From Corydoras sp. C115 (taxonomy: Eukaryota; Chordata; Actinopteri; Siluriformes; Callichthyidae), in NCBI GenBank assembly GCA_019802505.1, contig JAFMOC010000059.1, positions 1,082,001 to 1,146,000 on the forward strand: 64,000 nt of DNA, given 5' to 3'. How positions within the stretch are numbered: position 1 is the first letter of the stretch; each line of letters starts with the position of its first letter. The translations under genes and the position numbers were made by a program. Positions 56,668 to 64,000 of the stretch are shown here, piece by piece. The notes under the pieces were generated by a model. The model was not told where the DNA came from. It searched no databases and saw only the letters and a list, made by a program, of their open reading frames with translations.

Positions 56668-56880
56668 GATGATGTTACATTTGGTCATTTAGCAGAAGCT
56701 CTTATCCAATGTGGCTTATAATATCCCAACTTGGTTGGGGACAGAACACAGGGTTAGGATTTTTACCGTTTGCAGCAATAAGGGTTAAGGATCTTGCTCA
56801 AGGACTCACATTGCTAAGATTAGTGGTCCTGAGATTTGAACCCACAACCTTCAGATTGATATCAGATGGACATCATTTCC
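56668..56880 (-). repeat. Second tRNA-like dispersed repeat
   Basis: It is the longest continuous copy. The minus-strand B box region is 'ggttgtgggttcaaatctc', with 'gagcaagatccttaaccctt', 'aaccaagttgggatatt' and 'ggataagagcttctgctaaa' following. The A-box head is degraded. The last motif is the end that the split copy shows at 46745. Confidence 0.65.
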
Positions 56881-56931
56881 TGTACACAGTGTAATAATAA
56901 ACTGTATTTAACTAGTAAGAAAAACAACTTT

Positions 56932-57215
56932 CACGGCACCTAAATACAAGCATGTTTGCCTCTCAGTGCTTGGCATTCAGGTTCAAATCTCAATCTGGAT
57001 GGTTTCCATGTTCTCTCTGTGTCGGTGGGGGTTTTCTCCGAGTTCTCTGGTTTCCTCCAATAGTCCAAAAACATGAATTCAGGGTTAATTAGCTGCTCGA
57101 AATTGGCCTTGTCAAAATTGTCCCTACAGAGCATGTGTCTGTGTGAGTGAATGTGCCCAGCTATGGATTGGTGCCCTGTCCTTGGTGCCAAGCGCATGAA
57201 ACATGCCTCCATCAT
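56932..57215 (+). repeat. SINE, plus orientation, decayed
   Basis: 'cacggcacctaaatacaagc' is a damaged A-box head. B box 'aggttcaaatctcaatctgg' is good. The 3' block after 'tgccctgtccttgg' is reduced. Confidence 0.8.
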
Positions 57216-57224
57216 GCATAACAT

Positions 57225-57227
<3 letters not shown>

Positions 57228-57303
<76 letters not shown>
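57228..57303. repeat. (TA)n microsatellite
   Basis: About 75 bases of pure TA. Confidence 0.95.
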
Positions 57304-57306
<3 letters not shown>

Positions 57307-57384
57307 CAATGAAACAGTGAACAGTCTATATAACCTACTGATCCACTTATACACTCTACCAGCACAGCATACAATAATACACCT

Positions 57385-57510
57385 CCATCATGACGGCGTC
57401 ACTGCAGTCCATCATCCATCATTCAAGTATTAGCTGCTCCGTGGTGGTTCTGTCAGAGGTACTGTCCAGTAGAGAACAGCATAAAGGGGACTAAAAGGGT
57501 TTGGACTATA
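57385..57510. mobile_element. Foldback element, scrambled trace
   Basis: 'gctccgtggtggttctgtca', 'actgtccagtagagaacagc' and 'ataaaggggact' resemble inner-arm blocks of the element, with intervening parts missing. Confidence 0.4.
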
Positions 57511-57515
57511 TATAT

Positions 57516-58122
57516 ATTACACTGGGATATAAGCTCCTGTGAGTGCATAAAGCAGTTATCATGGGAGTGACCTTTTCTCAGCACAGATGTCTTAATTATA
57601 GAGCTGTCAGAGAAGCAATGCGTGTAGACATGAGAGGGACAATCTACAGCTGACAGATCAATTAAAGGAATCGGGTGAGCGTTTCATCATGTCTGGAAAT
57701 GATTCATTTTTATGTTCGACAGGTTTAAGGAAGTTCATAATGAGGTCATAATTAAGATCACAATGCATTGCAAATACAAAGTGAGACAAGGAATGCAAAT
57801 GATCTGCGATTTGCTTGCAAATGCATTTTAATAAACGAGAGATGTCTGCACTTGCCAGCGGAGACGATGCTTGCAGCCACACTTCTGATAGGTAATAGAA
57901 AAGCAACTTGACATCCACACTTTGCTGATACAAGTAATCATCACTTTTAGTTTTTTTCTGTATTTTTCCGAGGGCCATAGGTTTTACATTAACATCCCAT
58001 CTTTCTGTTTTATAAAACATTTTCATCCAGGTTTAGTTTGTAAATCTGTACACAGTCAACTGCCGAATAAATAATTGCTATGGTGAAACATCTGCACTAA
58101 TGTCTACATATATGTAGAGAGT

Positions 58123-58125
<3 letters not shown>
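57516..58125. other. Unique block with conserved-element character
   Basis: 57600-58030 is free of recognised repeats. It contains an exact POU octamer ATGCAAAT at 57793-57800, TAATTA-type cores ('cttaattatag', 'cataattaagatc') and the phrase 'gcaaatgcattttaataaac'. A 122-codon minus-strand frame (57658-58026) spans it. The frame ('EVWLQASSPLASADISRLLK') has no family that I recognise. The composition and the lack of flanking exons favour a regulatory element over coding. Confidence 0.35.

Positions 58126-58164
<39 letters not shown>
58126..58164. repeat. (GA)n microsatellite
   Basis: About 39 bases of pure AG, directly against the foldback element. Confidence 0.95.
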
Positions 58165-58167
<3 letters not shown>

Positions 58168-58653
58168 CAGTACAAACTTGGGGATACACCCATTTCTTGT
58201 TCCATTGTCCATTTTCTCCACTTACCCTATAGATGGACTTTGTAGTTTTACAATTACAGACTGTAGTCCATCTGTTTTCTTTGTTGTTGTTAGTCCCTCT
58301 GTTGGTTCTCTGTTCTCTATTGGTAAGGGCCATCACAGAACAGGTATCATTTGGGTGGTGGATTGTTTATTGTCAGTTCTGCAGTGACACTGATGCAGTG
58401 AGGGGATTTTAGTGCAGCAGTGTTGTTATAGTATCATTTAAACACCGCAGGAATAGGAATATGTACCAACCGAATAATACCCGCTCTGTGGTGGTACTAT
58501 TGGGGTCCTGAACATTAGAGAACAGAGTAAAGTGGATGGACTACAGCCTGGAATTGCAGAAGTACAAAGTCCATCTTTACAGAAAGTGGAACTGAGAACA
58601 TGGACAGTAAGTGGAGCAAAAAGGAGGCATGTCCAAACATTTCACTGGTACTA
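58165..58653 (-). mobile_element. Foldback element, nearly complete
   Basis: The left end is decayed ('ccagtacaaacttgggg'). Arm blocks 'gatggactttgtagttttac', 'acagaacaggtatcatttgg', the centre 'gcagcagtgttgttatag' and the inverse arm 'gtggtggtactattgggg' are followed by the end 'aacatttcactggtac'. About 490 bases, opposite orientation to 9309-9828. Confidence 0.75.
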
Positions 58654-59270
58654 TATATAACATTCCCGTTCTTATTTTCATTAATTAATGTTCCACTCAT
58701 TACACTCGGTGCATTTAAATAAAGTAGTGAAGCTATAGATACTAAATATGAAGTGGAAAGTGGAATGAGGCTCAGATGCCTTCTTAGAGATTGGTCTCTC
58801 AACCTCTTCTTCCAAACGCTGATTAAAGAAAAAGATCACAGCAGGAGTACGAGGATGGGAAGCTAGATCAAAAGGCCTCAGTGACCCGATAGAGGAACCC
58901 ACTAATATTTCTCCAGCCTGCTCTCTCCACAGATGTAGACTTTGGGTCAGTCAGATCAACTCCAAACTCATTTTCAGCTCAAAGACATTAAAGCAATTGC
59001 ACTAAAAGTTCATCTCCTCTTTAATAAAGCTTATGACTTACAGCTAAGCTGCCCATTTCTGCCCAGGAGGAGAGGCTGGTATGCTGACATTCTGGCACTG
59101 AGAGCAGAAGCCCTGTAGATACCCCGTCTATTCCACCTGGCATTCCTCATTTCAATAGACCTTTCTGTTTAAATGTTCAAAAAAAAACACATGCGGATTT
59201 TCACAAGCAGCCAATGAAAATGAGATGAAAGTAAAGGTCAAATAATCCCACACAATGTAAAACCTCAATA
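58654..59270. other. Unique DNA
   Basis: Frames of 73-95 codons on the minus strand overlap in part with the foldback element. No gene is recognised. Confidence 0.4.
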
Positions 59271-59649
59271 ATGGTACAGTACAACCATCTCACTTATTTA
59301 TCAGCCCCCTTCTTGTTCCATTCTCCATGTTCTCCACTTACCCAATAGATGGACTTTGTAGTTTTACAATTACAGACTGTAGTCCATCTGTTTTCTTTGT
59401 TGTTGTTAGTCCCCTGTTGGTTCTCTGTTCTCTATTGGTCAGGAGCATCACAGGACCGGTATCATTTGGGTGGTAGATTGTTGATTGTCAGTTCTGCAGT
59501 AACACTGATGTGTTGTGGGGGTTTTATTGCTGCTATAGCTTTATTTATCCATCACAGTAACACTGCTCGGATAGGAATAATGCACCAAAGCAATTGGGGT
59601 GGGGGGGGGGGGGGGGTTGGTGGTTCCAAACTTTTGACTGGTACTGTAT
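59271..59649 (-). mobile_element. Foldback element with G-run deletion
   Basis: First arm and centre are present. The second arm is cut at 'gataggaataatgcacc' and replaced by a G run at 59598-59616. The end 'ccaaacttttgactggtact' is intact. Confidence 0.75.
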
Positions 59650-60517
59650 AAAAAAAAGTTTCTCCATAGTTACTGGTAGTAATTTAATATGGAGTCAATA
59701 TCTGAATAAAAATATCATGAAATCTCGTCGATTCTTATACTTTTCCTGTCTTTGCATTTTGACATCTCAATTTTAAAATGAAGGGAAGGTTCTTAGCACC
59801 TGACTGTGTAAACATAATTAGCCCAAGATCAAATATATCAGCGGGGTCTCGTTCCAATCATAAACAATGATAATCAGGAATGACAAAAGACTTGTATTCC
59901 GTTCTGTAATTAGACTCTAGTTGTAATATCTCCTCTCTTAAGTATTCTGCTTTAAAGGCATGTAATTAGTCAACTCCTTACTATGTGTTAATTAATTTGG
60001 ACAACTAAGGGTAATTAGTGCCTGGCTGTCCTTTTATCCTGGCTGTCCTTTTAAGTATTTAGCATCTTAACCCTCAACCCTCTACGGTGCTGTGAAGTCT
60101 CTTGACTTGTTTATTGGTGAATGTAATTCTCTCTCCAGTCAGTGAGTGCACTTAAGGCCATCCAGCACCAACTCTTCATAAAGTAAAAAATAATATGTCC
60201 CCTTTAAAGAATGTTTTAATTTACTGTTTTAAATTTTTTAAAAAGAGAATTAATGAACAAGTAGGAAATCTAAACTATTACAGCATAACACTGTACATAC
60301 TATTTGAACTAATTAAATAAAATCACTTGAGAAAATTCAGTTTAAAATAATTTATATATGATTTTAATCTTTAACGCTATGCTGTAGTGTTATATACTAA
60401 ATAACATACTAATATATGCTAAAACAAATCCCAGACAAAATATATACATAATTCATTATTTATTACACTGTGACACTCTATTGAACTTTTGAACTGTGTA
60501 CCTTCTTCATAGTAGTG
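59650..60517. other. Unique AT-rich DNA with TAATTA cores
   Basis: 59850-60060 has repeated homeodomain-like cores ('ctgtaattagac', 'catgtaattagtc', 'gttaattaatttgg', 'ggtaattagtg'). A perfect 16-base block with period 17 ('cctggctgtccttttat') lies at 60021-60054. No gene is seen. Confidence 0.35.
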
Positions 60518-60692
60518 CACCAGTCAATCGTTTGGACACGCCTCCTTTTTGCTTCACTTATTGTCCATGTCCTCAGTTCCACTTACTGTAAAGATTGATA
60601 TTGTAGTTCTACAATTCCTAATCTGTTTGTGGACCCCAATAGCACCCCCTTCCCACATCTTCCCTGCAGAACTGACAATCCACCACCCAAAT
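60518..60692 (+). mobile_element. Foldback element, left arm with deletion
   Basis: The left end is 'ccagtcaatcgtttggacac' and the arm 'gtccatgtcctcagttccac'. It then jumps from 'ggaccccaatagcac' to 'ctgcagaactgacaat' and 'ccacccaaatgat', after which unrelated AT-rich DNA follows. Confidence 0.65.
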
Positions 60693-60999
60693 GATATGTA
60701 TAAGTATATGCGTGTGCAGTCCAGTTGTGATATATTTTGTTAATATATTACATTATTACATTATTACATTTTGTAGTAGTTCTACATTAGTAGTTCTACA
60801 TGTAGTAGTTCTACAGTTCTAGATATTGTAGTTCTACAATTCCTAATCTGTTTGTGGACCCCAATAGCACCCGCTTCCCACATCTTCCCTGCAGAACTGA
60901 CAATCCACCACCCAAATGACATGTATAAGTATATGCGTGTGCAGTCCAGTTGTGATATATTTTGTTAATATATTACATTATTACATTATTACATTTTGT
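60597..60999. repeat. Direct tandem duplication, 225-bp offset
   Basis: 60597-60774 and 60822-60999 are 178-bp copies differing at two visible positions ('caccccctt/cacccgctt' and 'gatatgtata/gacatgtata'). The 47-bp spacer is itself made of 'tagtagttctaca' units. The unit begins in the foldback element and ends in flanking AT-rich DNA. Confidence 0.85.
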
Positions 61000-61125
61000 T
61001 AAAAATTACATTATTATTAAAGAAATTGTTTTCTATAAGTTATAAGGCAAAATAATATATATTTCTATAAATAATAAGGCAAAAATGGTCAAAAGGATTA
61101 AAAACTGCTAACAGACAAAATATTT

Positions 61126-61540
61126 TTCGGGCCAGGAACCGGGACACATTTTCTCCTGGCTCACTCACCATGAACTGAAAGCACTTGGGCAGCCTGCCTC
61201 TGGTTGCAAGATATGGGCAACGTGCACATCAGATTAAAGCCTCATCTCCGCCAAAAGTCAGTCCCATGTAGGTGGAACTGCCAAATCATTACCAAATCTG
61301 AACTAGAGCTGTGGTGAAGCATGATGACTATGACTCACTCCACCATGTGACTCATGAAGGTAGCAGTGCCACATGTCTGCCAAATGTGGACCAAATGTGG
61401 TTTAAACCATGTGGGTCATATAAAGTCTGTCATAGCTGGGCCACCTTTGTCCTAAATGACGTGTGCTGGTGCTGGATTTGAACCTGTGGTGCCATATGTG
61501 AGTCGGATGTAGCTCGATTCTGTGTGCTATCTGGGTCATG
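61126..61540. repeat. Degenerate repeat with GTGG/CCAAAT phrases
   Basis: 'gggccaggaaccgggacac', 'cctctggttgcaagatatgg' and repeated 'ctgccaaatgtggacc', 'aaatgtggtttaaacc', 'gtgggtcatataaag' phrases recall a fish element rich in 'ATGTGGGCCAAAT' units. The ends and family are not clear. Confidence 0.4.
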
Positions 61541-62554
61541 ATGTGAAGTGTTTACGTTTACACTGGTCATGAGCGTAAACTTTGGTTTCGGTTTTAATAT
61601 CGCTCAAACTGAACTATTATTCAGATTATGTAGAATTTCACCATAGAAAGGAAAAGTTATGGAAGGCTGGTCAGTGCTGGACTTGCCGGGGCTGTGTGGG
61701 CTGTTCTTGTGCAATGATGTAAAGAGTATTCTAAGAATGGCACGATCAAGAGGAAGACAAATAAATCCAGTGAAGGGGAATCATGTGGACGTAAACAACT
61801 CATCGAGAAATGGGGTCAGAGGAGAATGTCAAGAATTGTCAAGAACAAGCAGTCTACAGTCAAGCAAAAAAGTATAACACTGGTACTCCAGCCCATGTGT
61901 CATTCCATAAAACACAGATTGGCTGTAACAACAGACAACCAATTTAGAAACTAAAGTCTGAGGGTAACAAAGAAGCAAGTCTCCAGTAGATAATAAAAAA
62001 GAAAACATTGATTCCTAATCAATAAGAAAAAATTAAATGAGAAAGAAATCACTGGCTGTCAGTATGAATCTTGGTGCCATGATGTGAGAGTCGAAATTAA
62101 ATGTGAGCAGCAGGATTCAACTAAAGCTGTCAGGCTGTCAACAGTTTGGTCTATCCAATGTGGTATAATAGTCCAGTTCTCTGAGACCTGTGGATTGGGG
62201 GCTGGTAAAATAGGGCTTACCTGAACATTGTAGTTCATCCCCTCATGGTAGGATACACTAAAGAATGTCAATACATAATGCCACAAGTGCCGAATAGTCA
62301 TAAAGTGGTGCCATCAGATTTGGTTGCTTTTCTTAATTAAATAGAACCTCTCTAGAAGGTAAATTGGGGTATTTTGGGGTATTCAGAGTGTTTCAGCAGA
62401 GCCATTTATTTTGTGGTACCTGCAAGCTACCTCCAAGAGCTAATATTCCTGCAGAATGGTTTTATTGATGGAATTAATGGAAGCCAAATTCCCGCAGTAT
62501 TGATGGTCAAAGGAATTTTAACATGTTATTATGTTAAGAGACCATTGTAATTAT
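61541..62554. other. Unique DNA
   Basis: No gene is seen. A 72-codon frame at 61659-61877 is unsupported. Confidence 0.4.
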
Positions 62555-63150
62555 GGGCCCTGCGATCTTTAGCCCTCCACCAAAAGCACATCTTGATTTA
62601 AGGCAGGTCAGTGGGTCTGACAAAATAATACTCTCAATTCTACATGGATGTGTTTTGGATGAAATGTGCAATAACCAATTAGCATGTCACTTGCTGTTCT
62701 CTTTAAGAGCCAGGTGGTGCTCTGACTTTGGCGGATTGCTATTTGAGTGGTGCAGCTGCCTGGACTCAATGTGCTGCTCCATGAGGTTCTCCAATTGGCT
62801 CTGAATGGAGAACCCATAGTGTAGTGTAGACCCTCTGTACAAATGCAGTCAGATTTAATAGCGTTCAGTTTGTTTCAGCGTTTAATGGCATTGGTCATGC
62901 GCCTGTGTTGATGATTCACCACCGAGATAGAGACCGACGTCAGACTGTTGACATCTAGAGAGGTTGTTTACAGTCGGTGGAGCACGTGGGTTTTTTCATT
63001 GTCGAGATAGCTACATGCCAGAAATTTACCCAGACACCTCATTTCAAAACAGCCACGCTTATCAGGATAGATCTATTCACAAGCAGCGTTGCTATTTAAA
63101 CAACGCAACGGTTAGGTGTGAAAATAAGACTGTTGACGGAATGTAAGATA
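62555..63150 (+). mobile_element. Harbinger-like element, longest copy
   Basis: It starts 'gggccctgcgatctttag' and continues 'gcacatcttgatttaaggca', 'ataaccaattagcatgtcac', 'ttctctttaagagccaggtg', 'gcggattgctatttgagtgg', 'ctgaatggagaaccc', 'gtgttgatgattcacc' and 'gttgctatttaaacaacgca'. It fades after 'gtaataaacacc'. No transposase or Myb-like second protein is visible, so it is non-autonomous. The right terminus is not identified. Confidence 0.6.
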
Positions 63151-63650
63151 GTAATAAACACCGCCGAACAATGAGTGTAAGAAAGTGCCTCAATATGCAT
63201 CTACTAGTATGTTGGAAGGTGTTTATACATTGTTTTTGATAAACCACTGAGAACATTCTTTATAAAGATAACTAGACAAATTATATGAGTAAGTTTTTAT
63301 GTGTCATACTTAAGGTTGTAAAGGTTATCACAATATCTGTTGCCAGGGGAGACAATTTAATAGTACAGGAAGGCTACTCACAACATACAAAGCAATATAA
63401 AACAGCCATTCAAAGCCAGGAAAATGGGACAAACACCGTGTGCTAATCCCTCACATTTAAAATGAGATTAGGACCTTCTGAATGCTGATCACACATTGTG
63501 TGCAAGGGAGCTAAAATGGATTTCATGGGTGCAAAATAAGCATTTTGATTCTTTGTCTCTTTGCCAATGAGTGAAACATAATCCGTTTAGACAGTATTGA
63601 AGCCAGCACAGAGAGCAAACTGGTAGCCTACAAATGAAGACCTTGGAGTG
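63151..63650. other. Unique DNA
   Basis: No feature is recognised. 63440-63600 is repeat-free and could be conserved. Confidence 0.4.
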
Positions 63651-63785
63651 CATTGTTCGGGGTATATTAGCAAACAATTAGCCATGCGTGACTACTGCAC
63701 CATCTGTTCTTTAAAGAGTCAATCCAACTTCCAGGTAGATTTATTGAACGGATGGCTCACCATCAAGATTATTAAAGAGACACCT
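63651..63785 (+). mobile_element. Harbinger-like fragment
   Basis: 'aaacaattagccatgcgtga' and 'ctgttctttaaagagtcaat' parallel 62672-62712. 'ggatggctcaccatcaagat' and 'tattaaa' parallel the inverted end at 20930-20952. Two non-adjacent parts are joined. Confidence 0.45.
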
Positions 63786-63794
63786 AGAGACATG

Positions 63795-63955
63795 TTCTCG
63801 GAGTTCTCCAGTTTCCATCTGACAGTCCAAAAACCTCTATCTAAATTGCCCCCATATCCTGGGTGTATGTGCCAAGCATCTAAAACGTTCTCTTCTGGTT
63901 GGGCATGGGGAACCCAGTGACCCTAGTCACTAGTATTGGATTAAGCTAAAGATAA
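63795..63955 (+). repeat. SINE, internally deleted
   Basis: 'tcggagttctccagtttcc' core, 'ctaaattgcccccatat' and then a jump to 'cctgggtgtatgtgcc', losing the GT linker. It ends at 'ggattaagctaaagataatg'. The head is missing. Confidence 0.8.
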
Positions 63956-64000
63956 TGCAATACAATAAAAATAATAACAACATTATGGCCAGTTCGCAAT

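Overview
The window looks like gene-poor, repeat-rich nuclear DNA of a ray-finned fish. The evidence is dozens of copies of a teleost-type tRNA-derived SINE, AT-rich unique DNA, many (TA)n/(CA)n microsatellites, relics of L2/CR1-type LINEs, Harbinger-, hAT- and Tc1-like DNA elements and solo LTRs. An otophysan fish, perhaps a catfish, is my best guess from the SINE consensus. That is a recollection of the family and not a computed match. I find no protein-coding gene that I would call with confidence, no rRNA or functional tRNA gene, and nothing prokaryotic or CRISPR-like. Most longer open frames are translated SINEs or microsatellites.

Layout. 0-9 kb: SINE fragments (516-1170, 3128-4450, 8488-8817), one foldback element (1948-2452), a small GC-richer block with an exon-like open frame on the minus strand (4857-5137), and about 2.7 kb of unique AT-rich DNA. 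9-20 kb: foldback copies, a SINE with a 12-bp target duplication (14768-15137), relics of two retroelement proteins (14185-14600 plus strand, 16390-16832 minus strand), a solo LTR with a 5-bp duplication (18392-18733) and a SINE nested in a SINE (18935-19540). 20-34 kb: mostly unique DNA, a hAT-like element carrying a nested SINE (27981-28798), and a SINE/microsatellite cluster (30370-31166). 34-48 kb: a Harbinger-like relic, a LINE 3' end with a SINE inserted just beyond it (37870-38528), and a solo LTR inside a SINE (41650-42407). 48-64 kb: a second candidate coding block (51817-52185, minus strand), a cluster of foldback copies (57385-60999) with a 225-bp-offset tandem duplication, a conserved-looking unique block (57600-58030), and a long Harbinger-like element (62555-63150).

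How the parts relate. Nothing here forms a pathway. The coherent story is insertion history. Direct repeats of 9-14 bp around SINEs fit LINE-type target-primed integration. L2-type LINE relics are present in the same window, though nothing here shows that family drove the SINE. Two solo LTRs have TG...CA ends and short duplications. Nesting gives relative ages: the hAT-like element, two older SINEs and a tRNA-like repeat all predate SINE insertions, and one SINE predates an LTR insertion. The stretches between repeats include several blocks with homeodomain- or POU-like sites that would suit regulatory DNA in a gene desert or large intron. Cross-species alignment would have to confirm that.
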